DNA of 6,603 nt from contig JANQHY010000266.1 of NCBI GenBank assembly GCA_028282395.1, positions 1 to 6,603 on the forward strand. Reading direction: 5' to 3'. Origin of the DNA: Gammaproteobacteria bacterium. Its GTDB lineage: Bacteria > Pseudomonadota > Gammaproteobacteria > UBA12402. Of this stretch, positions 1 to 5,996 are shown one piece after another; position 1 is the stretch's first letter, and each line of letters begins with the position of its first letter. Under the pieces are notes generated by a model that saw only the letters and a program-made list of their open reading frames with translations, did no database searches and had not been told where the DNA came from. The position numbers were made by a program, and so were the translations under genes.

Positions 1-126
1 GGCCAGTGAATTGGTCCACCAGCCACCCAGCGCTTCCGCTACAGCAAAGAAGGAGATCAGTGCAGTGGTAATAAACAATGCTTTTGATGAGGTGAGTGAA
101 GAGCTGTGTTGGTGTTGTCCTGCCAT
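1..126 (-). CDS. CDF-family cation efflux transporter, N-terminal fragment (runs off left edge)
   Basis: Only the first 42 codons are present, read leftward from ATG 124-126. The translation begins MAGQHQHSSSLTSS and leads into a hydrophobic segment (about residues 15-32) followed by EALGGWWTNSLA. This matches the first transmembrane helix of cation diffusion facilitator transporters (CzcD/ZitB type), where a conserved E-x-x-G-G and an S-L-A motif end the helix. Members exchange Zn2+, Co2+ or similar metals for protons across the inner membrane. The two early histidines suit a metal-binding N-terminus, but two are weak evidence. A stop codon (TGA, 136-138) lies in frame just upstream with no other usual start between, so ATG 126 decides the start. 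The ribosome-binding site is poor. The gene starts 21 bp after the sohB stop, on the same strand, so it is probably the last visible gene of that operon. Metal specificity cannot be judged. Confidence 0.75.
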   Translation of the reverse strand, partial: MAGQHQHSSSLTSSKALFITTALISFFAVAEALGGWWTNSLA

Positions 127-147
127 AAATAATATTCACGTATCCAG

Positions 148-1155
148 TCAATAAATAGGGTGTTCTCCCTGAGTAAGTTGTTGCCACTTTCCATGCGCTG
201 CACCGATAAAGCGTTCCAGTGGGCGTTTTTTCCTGTGGCTGGTAATTGCAAAAATATCTGCTTTCTCACTGGCCTGGAGAAGATAATCATCACTAGTGAT
301 TAATTCATCAACCAGTTGTAACGGTTTGGCTTGTTGGCCAAGCCAGTATTCGCCGGTAGCAATTTTTTCGCTATCGACTTGCGGCCGATGTTCTTTAATG
401 AAATCGATAAAATCCTGATGGACAACCTCTAACTCTTGTTGCATTTTCTCTCGTTGTGCTTTGGTATTATTGCCGAAAACTGACAAGGTGCGTTTATATT
501 TTCCTGCAGTCAGCTGCTCAAAATCGATGTGATGTTTTTGTAAAAAACGGTGAAAGTTGGGAATCTGTGCCAGCACACCGATGGAGCCGATTATAGCAAA
601 TGGAGCAGCAAGAATTTTGTCGGCAACACAAGCCATCATATAGCCACCGCTAGCAGCAATGCGGTCGACAGCAATGGTTAAAGGGATATTGCGATCACGA
701 ATGCGTTGCAGTTGTGATGCTGCTAGGCCGTAGGTATGCACCATCCCACCACCGCTTTCCAGCTGTAATACAACTTCATCTTTTGTGCGGGCAGTGGTTA
801 ATAGCATGGTGATCTCCTGGCGTAGGAGTTCGACATCATTGGCACGACTATCGCCTTTGAAGGTAAGTACAAAAATCCGAGGTTTATCGGTTTTTTTACG
901 CGCTTTTTTGCTGTGAGTCTTTTTATGGGTGCGTTTTTGCTGCTTCAGCTGGCGTTTCGACAGGACCTCCTGTTGTAGTGTTTTTGCTAGCTCACGATAG
1001 CGCTCATTGATATTGTCGATAGAGATTCTGTTTTTCGGTTTTATTTTGCCGCGCGCCAGTAGGGAGAAGAATAGCAACAGTAACATAGCAATGGCAAAAA
1101 GAATAATCACTGTTTTAATGGCGAAAATAGCAAGTTCCAACCATGGGTGATACAT
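148..1155 (-). CDS. sohB: SohB, inner-membrane serine peptidase of family S49
   Basis: Encodes 335 residues, close to the 349 of E. coli SohB. SohB is an SppA-related periplasmic-facing peptidase anchored in the inner membrane; it was found as a multicopy suppressor of degP (htrA) loss, and its substrates are poorly known. One transmembrane helix lies at about residues 8-34. A very basic Lys/Arg/His/Gln linker follows (about 62-92), then the S49 domain. The catalytic serine is Ser169 in AASGGYMMAC and the likely general base is Lys221 in TAGKYKRT, giving the Ser-Lys dyad with the 52-residue spacing I recall for E. coli SohB. The LESPGG motif of the family reads LESGGG here (132-137). The C-terminus (KKRPLERFIGAA) matches the SohB tail. 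The frame stays open to 1341, but ATG 1153-1155 is preferred because it has an AAAGGA ribosome-binding site 7 nt upstream and gives the correct membrane anchor. It follows the exported-protein gene by 11 bp. Confidence 0.95.
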   Translation of the reverse strand: MYHPWLELAIFAIKTVIILFAIAMLLLLFFSLLARGKIKPKNRISIDNINERYRELAKTLQQEVLSKRQLKQQKRTHKKTHSKKARKKTDKPRIFVLTFKGDSRANDVELLRQEITMLLTTARTKDEVVLQLESGGGMVHTYGLAASQLQRIRDRNIPLTIAVDRIAASGGYMMACVADKILAAPFAIIGSIGVLAQIPNFHRFLQKHHIDFEQLTAGKYKRTLSVFGNNTKAQREKMQQELEVVHQDFIDFIKEHRPQVDSEKIATGEYWLGQQAKPLQLVDELITSDDYLLQASEKADIFAITSHRKKRPLERFIGAAHGKWQQLTQGEHPIY

Positions 1156-1162
1156 AATAGTG

Positions 1163-1168
1163 TCCTTT
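1163..1168 (-). promoter_or_regulatory. Ribosome-binding site of sohB
   Basis: AAAGGA on the minus strand, 7 nt before ATG 1155. It overlaps the TAA stop (1167-1169) of the preceding gene, which suggests translational coupling and fixes the sohB start well inside the longer open frame. Confidence 0.7.
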
Positions 1169-1571
1169 AATGATGAGGTTTTATCGGTCGAACAATCATA
1201 AATTTTGTATGAGTCTGGCCGTCTACCCGATAGGTCACTACAAGGGGGTAGTGGCTTAATAGCCGGCTCATAGTATTGATAAATGTATCGCCGCTGAAGG
1301 CTGCGGGAGTGAATACAGCATAATGGTGGCGTGGGTACCAAATAAGTCCCCAGCCATGTTCATGAGCAATGCGCTTGATATTGCTATAGAGGTAGCCGCG
1401 CTTAACATAAATGACTACTCTGCTGTGATAGCGTCCAGGATAGCCAGTTACAGCGCTATGGGGCGGCAGGGTTGCACCACGTGAGGGGTTGGCAATTTGC
1501 CACGTTGCCCTGGCCGATAGCGGTAATATCAGCAACAATAGGCAAATAGCACGTAAAAAATCTTTCCCCAT
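1167..1571 (-). CDS. Small exported protein, possible TcpQ C-terminal-like domain
   Basis: Encodes 134 residues. Residues 1-22 form a clear Sec signal peptide: charged start MGKDFLR, a leucine-rich core, and a cleavage site after ARA (about 22/23). No lipobox is visible, so a soluble periplasmic protein is expected. The mature part has a Pro/Gly-rich stretch (28-47), then an alternating pattern of strands and helices (51-130): VVIYVKRG, a helix SNIKRIAHEHGW, GLIWYPRHHYAVF, a helix TFINTMSRLLSHYP, then VVTYRVDG and FMIVRPI. This order of a short helix with G-W-x-L, a G-x-x-x-x-A/T-hxxLL helix and a final strand recalls the TcpQ C-terminal (toxin-coregulated pilus Q) or STN-like fold found beside pilus and secretion proteins. 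That assignment is an inference from pattern and is weak. No pilus genes are in view. It is the first gene of the leftward run with sohB. ATG 1571 is the only sensible start because a TGA lies two codons upstream in frame; the GAGGAG ribosome-binding site is 11 nt away. Confidence 0.6.
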   Translation of the reverse strand: MGKDFLRAICLLLLILPLSARATWQIANPSRGATLPPHSAVTGYPGRYHSRVVIYVKRGYLYSNIKRIAHEHGWGLIWYPRHHYAVFTPAAFSGDTFINTMSRLLSHYPLVVTYRVDGQTHTKFMIVRPIKPHH

Positions 1572-1573
1572 GG

Positions 1574-1602
1574 TTCACATTTCTCCTCAAAGAGATTAGG
1601 AT
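1574..1602 (+). promoter_or_regulatory. Candidate sigma70 promoter for the rightward protease-glycosyltransferase pair
   Basis: TTCACA (1574-1579, 5 of 6 matches to the -35 consensus) and TAGGAT (1597-1602, 4 of 6 to the -10) are separated by 17 bp. They lie in the 67-bp divergent gap and would start transcription roughly 30 nt before ATG 1639. The -35 overlaps the leader of the leftward gene, so the two divergent transcripts may interfere. No equally good leftward promoter is visible in the gap. Confidence 0.3.
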
Positions 1603-1638
1603 GCCTGAAGACGGAGTAGAAATCAACTTAGCAGGTGA

Positions 1639-2298
1639 ATGATGACATTTGTGCAAAAAATCGCAGTCTGGGTAGTTCCCCTTATTTTTGCCATAACACT
1701 ACATGAGGTGGCACATGGCTGGGTAGCATCGCGTTTTGGCGATCAGACCGCTAAACTAATGGGGCGTTTAACTGTTAACCCAATCAAACACATTGACCCG
1801 ATTGGCACGGTTGTTTTGCCACTTATTCTGTTGGCATTAGGCAACTTTATTTTTGGCTGGGCTAAACCGGTGCCGGTATCGCCAGTCAACTTCAAGCAGC
1901 CACGTCTGATGATGGCATTGGTCGCCCTGGCTGGTCCGATTGCTAATTTACTGATGATGCTGTTTTGGGCCATCGTATTGAAATTGGCGCTGTTGGGGTG
2001 GCAGCAGCAGAATTATAATTGGATTGTACCGGTGGTGTTGATGGCAAGAGTTGGGGTTTTTCTCAATCTGTGGTTGGCATTACTTAACTTGTTGCCTATT
2101 CCGCCACTAGATGGTGGGCGAATCCTATCCAATATTCTACCGCCTAAACTCTCTTACTATTTTGATCGTCTCGAGCTCTATGGCATCATTATTATTATTG
2201 CACTCTTGGCCAGTGGGGTGTTATCGCAAGTTCTTGTGCCGCTGTTAAGATATTCGCTGGAATTGGTTTACGCACTGTTTCACATTCGCGGAGTTTAG
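1639..2298 (+). CDS. Site-2 protease family membrane zinc metalloprotease (M50B, YwhC/Rip-like, no PDZ domain)
   Basis: Encodes 219 residues, the usual size of the short M50 proteases that lack PDZ or CBS domains. The zinc-binding HExxH is HEVAH at residues 22-26, inside the first hydrophobic segment (ITLHEVAHGWVA). The second signature, N-x-x-P-x-P-P-L-D-G-G (150-160), supplies the third zinc ligand Asp158. MGRLTVNPIKHIDPIGT (41-57) and FGWAKPVPV (72-80) are typical of this subgroup. Transmembrane segments fall at about 7-30, 55-72, 92-119, 128-153 and 182-205. Such enzymes cut transmembrane helices within the membrane; the substrate of this type is generally unknown. Two ATGs are adjacent (1639 and 1642). 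The second has better spacing (4 nt) from AGGTG at 1633-1637, so the real protein may be one residue shorter. The next gene follows within a few bases on the same strand, so the two are probably co-transcribed. Confidence 0.9.
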   Translation: MMTFVQKIAVWVVPLIFAITLHEVAHGWVASRFGDQTAKLMGRLTVNPIKHIDPIGTVVLPLILLALGNFIFGWAKPVPVSPVNFKQPRLMMALVALAGPIANLLMMLFWAIVLKLALLGWQQQNYNWIVPVVLMARVGVFLNLWLALLNLLPIPPLDGGRILSNILPPKLSYYFDRLELYGIIIIIALLASGVLSQVLVPLLRYSLELVYALFHIRGV

Positions 2299-2301
2299 TG
2301 A

Positions 2302-3270
2302 GTGATGCGTGTTGAGCTTTCAGTGGTAACGCCGATGAAAGATGAGCAGTCGAGTCTTGAATATTATTTTACCCACGTCATTGAAGCGCTTAATAGTGTA
2401 AGTGATCATTGGGAGATTATCTGTGTTGATGATGGTAGCTGTGATGGGACTTTGGCGCTATTATTAAAATATCGTCAGCAACACCCACAGATTAAAGTTT
2501 TACAGCTGTCGCGTAATTTTGGTAAAGAGTATGCGTTGACAGCAGGATTGCATTACTGTCAAGGTGAGGCAGTTATTCCCCTCGATGCCGATATGCAGGA
2601 CCCACCTCAGCTTATTCCTGAATTAGTAGAGAAATGGCGTCAGGGCTATGATGTCGTTTTAGCACAGCGAAAAAATCGTTATCAAGATGGTTTTATTAAA
2701 CGTATAAGCGCAAAAGGGTTTTATAAAATAATGTCGCTAATTTCTCACAGCCCTATCTATAAAAATAGTGGTGATTTTCGCCTGATGGATCGTAAAGTTA
2801 TTGCAGCAATTCAGCAGATGCCAGAGCGCGTACGTTTTATGAAAGGGATACTCTCCTGGCCTGGATTTAGTATGACATCGGTGAGTTATGATCGGCCAGC
2901 ACGTGTGATGGCGGGAAAGAGTCGTTGGCGGCCGTTAGCACTATTTCGATTGGCTTTGGATGGACTTTTCTCTTTTTCTGATTTTCCCATTAAATTGGTA
3001 ACGATTGTCGGTTGCTTCATTTCGTTATTGAGTCTGTTGTATGGGTTATTTCTTTTTATTCGCACATTAGTTATTGGTATTGATGTCCCTGGTTATGCAT
3101 CCTTAATGACGGTTATTCTATTTGTCAGTGGTGTGCAACTTATTTCGTTGGGCATCATTGGCGAATATGTTGGACGTATTTATTTAGAGTCAAAAAATAG
3201 GCCGTTATATGTTGTAGCACAGACTTGGGGATTTGCTACCAAAGAGAAAGAGAGTGGCGCGGACAAGTAA
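2302..3270 (+). CDS. GT2 glycosyltransferase, GtrB/DPM1-like polyprenyl-phosphate sugar transferase
   Basis: Encodes 322 residues (321 if it begins at ATG 2305 rather than GTG 2302). The N-terminal GT-A domain has the family 2 marks: VVTPMKDEQ (8-15), VDDGSCDGT (42-50), LSRNFGKEYALTAG (69-82) and the metal-binding LDADMQDPP (94-102). RVRFMKGILSWPGF (176-189) and the C-terminal GRIYLESKNRPLY (291-303) are characteristic of the GtrB, ArnC and YfdH group. Two transmembrane helices (about 231-255 and 266-291) anchor it in the inner membrane, with both ends cytoplasmic in known relatives. These enzymes move a sugar from UDP or GDP to undecaprenyl or a similar phosphate, feeding lipopolysaccharide, O-antigen or glycan modification. 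The exact sugar cannot be told. No GtrA-type flippase or dedicated transferase is in view. GGAG at 2290-2293 is 8 nt before the GTG and 11 nt before the ATG, so the start is undecided. The gene converges on yqgE, 19 bp away. Confidence 0.9.
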   Translation: MMRVELSVVTPMKDEQSSLEYYFTHVIEALNSVSDHWEIICVDDGSCDGTLALLLKYRQQHPQIKVLQLSRNFGKEYALTAGLHYCQGEAVIPLDADMQDPPQLIPELVEKWRQGYDVVLAQRKNRYQDGFIKRISAKGFYKIMSLISHSPIYKNSGDFRLMDRKVIAAIQQMPERVRFMKGILSWPGFSMTSVSYDRPARVMAGKSRWRPLALFRLALDGLFSFSDFPIKLVTIVGCFISLLSLLYGLFLFIRTLVIGIDVPGYASLMTVILFVSGVQLISLGIIGEYVGRIYLESKNRPLYVVAQTWGFATKEKESGADK

Positions 3271-3289
3271 ACTATTTTCGCACCGTTTC

Positions 3290-3823
3290 TTAGGCGTGGC
3301 CGACGGTGCCTGGAACCAATTTGCTGCTGTCTACACCAATTAATTTCAAACTGGTTTTATAGCGATACGGTAGCGGAACATCATAAATAATTTCGTCGTT
3401 GCCAGGTGCGATTAACCAGTAGTTGTTCTGTAGCTCATTCTCGAGCTGTGCAGGTTGCCACTGGGAATAACCAAGAAAAAGGTTAATATTACTATTTAAG
3501 TTATTAACAGGAAGTGTTGATAGTTCCTGCTGGGAGATAATAAATGTTCGTGTTGGCTCTTTTGCTGGGATGTCGCGATAGAGAGCAAGAAGGTGATCAG
3601 GCTCTACCGGACCACCAGCAAGTATCAAGGTATTATCATTGATCTCAATATCGACATTTTCAAGTTCGAGCAGCTCTTTGGCTTTAACATTAAGTGTTTT
3701 GTTGACAATAAATCCCGCTGCGCCATCCTCATCATGCTTATAAAGGTAGATAACAGCTTGTGAGAAGAAGTCGTCATCAAGATGAGGCATCGCGATTAAC
3801 AAATGTCCTGCAAGTGATATCAT
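3290..3823 (-). CDS. yqgE: YqgE/AlgH family protein (UPF0301)
   Basis: Encodes 177 residues, a little shorter than E. coli YqgE (187). Family landmarks are visible in order: GHLLIAMPHLDDDFFSQAVI (6-25), GAAGFIVNKTLN (34-45), the GGPV motif (70-73), FLGYSQWQPAQLENEL (116-131), YWLIAP (135-140) and the terminal LIGVD plus GHA. The middle is divergent: the usual R-G-F-x-L-H after GGPV is replaced by DHLLALYRD. The family is a cytoplasmic alpha/beta fold of unclear biochemical role; the AlgH name comes from a reported effect on alginate production in Pseudomonas. In many proteobacteria yqgE is followed by yqgF/ruvX, but here the next gene is the convergent glycosyltransferase. ATG 3823 starts exactly where homologues start, and an AGAGAGG ribosome-binding site lies about 10 nt upstream. 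It has its own candidate promoter (3859-3888). Confidence 0.93.
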   Translation of the reverse strand: MISLAGHLLIAMPHLDDDFFSQAVIYLYKHDEDGAAGFIVNKTLNVKAKELLELENVDIEINDNTLILAGGPVEPDHLLALYRDIPAKEPTRTFIISQQELSTLPVNNLNSNINLFLGYSQWQPAQLENELQNNYWLIAPGNDEIIYDVPLPYRYKTSLKLIGVDSSKLVPGTVGHA

Positions 3824-3858
3824 ATTTGTCGCGCCTCTCTCTTCTCTTACTTGCTTTC

Positions 3859-3888
3859 ATTTTACCATGGCAATCTCCGATCTTTCAA
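3859..3888 (-). promoter_or_regulatory. Sigma70-like promoter of yqgE
   Basis: On the minus strand TTGAAA (3883-3888, 5 of 6 to consensus) is followed after 18 bp by TAAAAT (3859-3864, 5 of 6). Transcription would start near 3852, leaving a leader of about 30 nt that contains the AGAGAGG ribosome-binding site of yqgE. This lets yqgE be expressed independently of the two-component genes upstream. Confidence 0.55.
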
Positions 3889-3908
3889 CCGTCTTTTCCG
3901 GCAAGCCT

Positions 3909-4289
3909 CTAGGGACTATTTTGCTGAGAAGTATCAGGGAATATTACTCTAATAATCAATCCTTTACCATTCAAAGGAATATCAAGTTCAATTTTGGCTT
4001 CATGAAGTCCAGCAATCTGTTTCACAATTGCTAATCCGAGGCCACTGCCAGTGGTTTTTGAGCCGAGTACACGGTAGAAACGCTCAAATATGCGGTCACG
4101 TATATTTAGAGCGATGCCTGGTCCACTATCCTGTATCGAGAGAATAACTAGATTATCTTGTGTCGTCACTGAGACAATTATTTTGCCGTGATTGGGTGTG
4201 TAACGAATAGCATTATCGACTAGATTTCTAATCAAAATGGCGAGCGCTGTCTCATTACCATAAATATCGTTATTACCCTCGCTGGTTTT
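3909..4289 (-). pseudogene. Severed C-terminal ATP-binding (HATPase_c) domain of the sensor kinase
   Basis: This is the direct in-frame continuation of the kinase gene after the TAA at 4290-4292. It encodes 126 codons before a TAG at 3909-3911. All ATPase boxes are intact: N box NLVDNAIRYTP, G1 box DSGPGIA, F box FERFYRV and G2 box GSGLGLAIVKQIAGLH. No frameshift or second stop is present, so the lesion upstream is probably young. No ATG or GTG occurs in frame before the N box; the first near-usual start is TTG at 4233-4235, which lacks a ribosome-binding site and would fall just before the N box. Independent translation is therefore doubtful. If the TAA is a sequence error or is read through, this is the end of a normal 470-residue kinase of QseC type. 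Confidence 0.8.
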
Positions 4290-4292
4290 TTA
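4290..4292 (-). other. In-frame TAA splitting the histidine kinase gene
   Basis: The codon reads GCC TAA AAA ACC on the minus strand, next to a run of six A. Frames on both sides are the same (5321 and 4235 agree modulo 3), so a single substitution, not an indel, explains it. TTA (Leu) to TAA is one candidate ancestral change; CAA, AAA, GAA and TCA are also one step away. TAA ends several intact genes here (yqgE, the response regulator, the dehydrogenase, the glycosyltransferase), so the code is not reassigned. Confidence 0.85.
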
Positions 4293-5321
4293 GGCAATAT
4301 CAATCGATTTTTTCAGTGCAATAGGAGCAAGTTGCGCCGTTACCTCTTTAACTGGAATGGTCAGGTCAATGCAGCGTTTCTCTAGTGCCAAGGCTTCTGG
4401 CCCGTAGCGGCTAAGGTCAAGCAGCTGTTGAACAATATGGCTACAGCGATCAGTGCCAATAACGACTTTTTCTAGGTTTTTCCGGCGCGCTTCTTCATTG
4501 TTGGCATGCAGGGCAACCTGTAATTGGGTTTTTAACGCTGCTAAAGGAGTTTTTAGCTCATGGGCGGCATCAGCAGCAAACCGTTGGTTACGATCAAATG
4601 CTTCGTGCAGGCGCTCAAACAGATTACTCAATGCTTCAACTAGCGGCCTAATTTCTATCGGTATGTTATGCGTATCGATCGGATCAAATTCTGTTGCCGC
4701 CCGTTTTGATACCATATCGGTTAATAGTTTGACGCTACGGAGTGCATATCCAACAATTAACCAGATTAATAGACCAAGAACAGGGTAGCCTAAAAGTAAA
4801 ATAGTGATGGTCTCCCAGTCAATCGTGCGATTGATCTGTTGTCGTGTTGATAGGGCTTCGGCAGTGGTAATGGTTAAGCCGGAAATTTTGTCATGGGTGG
4901 TGTAGAGTCGCCAACCTTGGTTTTGTTTCTCTAGTGTGGCGAATCCCGCCTTTTTGGGTAAATCAATCGAGGGGGCTCCAGGTGAATGGAGGATTAGATG
5001 ATTATTTCTATCCCAAGCAATAAATTGATACTCATCCTGTTGCTCCTTCAAGAGATGTTTTCTATGGCGTGTTTTATTGTGGATATCAAAACAGAATAAG
5101 CGTTGGTTATTAAACTCCTGTTGTAGGGCATCGATCTCTTTACTATTGAGTGGGTGATCGAGTGCTGTTGCTAACAGATTAGTTGTTTGCGCTAACTGCA
5201 TATCAAAATCGTGACTCATCGCGCGACTACTAATATAAAAATTTAGCACGGCAATAATTAGTAGAATAGCCGTTAAGCTTATCAACAGATAAAATAGGAG
5301 AAAGCGACGAATAGATAACAT
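4290..5321 (-). CDS. Sensor histidine kinase, QseC-like, truncated before the ATP-binding domain
   Basis: Encodes 343 residues of what should be a protein of about 470. It has a first transmembrane helix (about 8-30), a periplasmic sensor region (31-170), a second helix (171-194), a HAMP segment (about 195-246) with EIRPLVEALSNLF (223-235), then the dimerisation/phosphoacceptor domain with H box FAADAAHELKTPLAAL (248-263) and phospho-accepting His254. The frame stops at 4290-4292, just after APIALKKSIDIA. The ATP-binding domain lies beyond the stop, so the product as encoded could dimerise but not phosphorylate itself. Full kinases of this type phosphorylate and dephosphorylate an OmpR-family partner. 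The start ATG 5321 overlaps the TAA of the response regulator by one base (TAATG) and has AAGGAG 5 nt upstream inside that gene, so translation is coupled. The signal sensed cannot be inferred; the QseC/PmrB-like placement rests on the layout and the QseB-like partner. Confidence 0.85.
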   Translation of the reverse strand: MLSIRRFLLFYLLISLTAILLIIAVLNFYISSRAMSHDFDMQLAQTTNLLATALDHPLNSKEIDALQQEFNNQRLFCFDIHNKTRHRKHLLKEQQDEYQFIAWDRNNHLILHSPGAPSIDLPKKAGFATLEKQNQGWRLYTTHDKISGLTITTAEALSTRQQINRTIDWETITILLLGYPVLGLLIWLIVGYALRSVKLLTDMVSKRAATEFDPIDTHNIPIEIRPLVEALSNLFERLHEAFDRNQRFAADAAHELKTPLAALKTQLQVALHANNEEARRKNLEKVVIGTDRCSHIVQQLLDLSRYGPEALALEKRCIDLTIPVKEVTAQLAPIALKKSIDIA

Positions 5322-5983
5322 TACGACTCCTTCTCAATCATATAACCAATGCCACGAATGGTACGTATCAGTTCATTGCCAAGTTTCTTGCGTAAACTGT
5401 GGATGTGTACTTCGAGTGTATTGCTGTCAACTTCATCTTCCCAGCCATAGAGCGCTTGGTTAAGGTCATCACGAGATAGTACGCGGCCGCGGTTCTCTAA
5501 TAACTTCTTCAGGAGCATAAATTCACGTCGAGCTAAATTAATCGGTTGGTCTGCCCGGGTGACGGTGTGCGCAGCAGGGTCGAGGCAGAGATCATAATGG
5601 GTAATCACTGGATGAGGGTTGTCTCCAGAACGGCGATGAAGCGCGCGGAGGCGGGCATAAAGTTCGGCTAGGTCAAATGGTTTCGTTAAGTAGTCGTCAG
5701 CACCGGTATCTAGCCCTTTAATACGATCTTCAACTGTATCGCGCGCAGTAAGAATCAATACTGGGGTACTGTTGCCGGCACGGCGCATATTGGCAAGTAC
5801 TTGTAAACCGTTGAGTTCGGGTAGGCCAAGATCAAGTACCACCACATCAAACTGTTCGGTTTGTAGCGCTAGCTCTGCTGAAAGGCCATCTTTTAACCAG
5901 TCAACAGTATTATGGTACTGCTTTAAGCCATTGTAGAGGCCATCACCTAAAAGTTCATCATCTTCAATTAATAGAATACGCAT
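5321..5983 (-). CDS. OmpR-family response regulator, QseB/PmrA-like
   Basis: Encodes 220 residues, full length for the family. The receiver domain (about 1-115) has the acidic pair Asp8/Asp9, the phospho-accepting Asp51 in VVLDLGLP, Thr79 in LILTARD and Lys101 in LTKPFD. The DNA-binding winged helix (about 128-217) has RREFMLLKKLLENRGRVLSR, the stretch LYGWEDEVDSNTLEVHIHSL (178-197) and the end motif RTIRGIGYM. The W-x-x-E-V-x-S-N-x-x-E-V-H signature is that of the QseB/PmrA group. Phosphorylated dimers bind direct repeats upstream of target genes; the targets here are not known. ATG 5983 has a strong GGAGGA ribosome-binding site 6 nt upstream. The gene begins 13 bp after the alcohol dehydrogenase stop and overlaps the kinase gene by one base, so all three are probably on one transcript whose promoter is outside the window. 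No defect is seen, although the partner kinase is broken. Confidence 0.93.
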   Translation of the reverse strand: MRILLIEDDELLGDGLYNGLKQYHNTVDWLKDGLSAELALQTEQFDVVVLDLGLPELNGLQVLANMRRAGNSTPVLILTARDTVEDRIKGLDTGADDYLTKPFDLAELYARLRALHRRSGDNPHPVITHYDLCLDPAAHTVTRADQPINLARREFMLLKKLLENRGRVLSRDDLNQALYGWEDEVDSNTLEVHIHSLRKKLGNELIRTIRGIGYMIEKES

Positions 5984-5989
5984 GGTCTG

Positions 5990-5995
5990 TCCTCC
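5990..5995 (-). promoter_or_regulatory. Strong ribosome-binding site of the response regulator
   Basis: GGAGGA on the minus strand, 6 nt before ATG 5983 and within the 13-bp gap after the dehydrogenase stop. It supports the chosen start and efficient translation of the regulator. Confidence 0.7.
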
Positions 5996-5996
5996 G

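Noticed and set aside
57..293. 78-codon minus-strand open frame
   Set aside because: It overlaps the end of sohB and the start of the CDF gene in another frame, has no family features, and both overlapped genes match known proteins.
289..300. Perfect 12-bp palindrome ATCACTAGTGAT
   Set aside because: It lies inside the sohB coding region, and about one such palindrome is expected by chance in a window this size.
1156..1341. 62-residue N-terminal extension of SohB
   Set aside because: It overlaps the exported-protein gene, does not resemble SohB, and ATG 1155 has a proper ribosome-binding site and gives the expected membrane anchor.
1456..1656. 66-codon minus-strand open frame across the divergent gap
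   Set aside because: It overlaps the signal-peptide gene out of frame and has no recognisable features.
1743..1973. 76-codon minus-strand open frame
   Set aside because: It is antisense to the conserved site-2 protease domain; a shadow of that gene.
3280..3309. Inverted repeat GCACCGT / ACGGTGC with a 16-nt loop between the convergent glycosyltransferase and yqgE genes, a possible bidirectional terminator
   Set aside because: The stem is only 7 bp, it extends into the yqgE coding end, and no T tract follows on either strand.
3824..3908. Terminator between the kinase gene and yqgE
   Set aside because: I found no stable hairpin followed by a T run; the gap instead holds a promoter-like sequence.
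4290..4292. Stop codon reassignment or selenocysteine/pyrrolysine-type recoding at the kinase stop
   Set aside because: The codon is TAA, which is not used for either residue, and TAA ends several intact genes in the window.
4453..4788. 111-codon plus-strand open frame
   Set aside because: It is antisense to the HAMP and phosphoacceptor region of the kinase, whose frame carries clear motifs.
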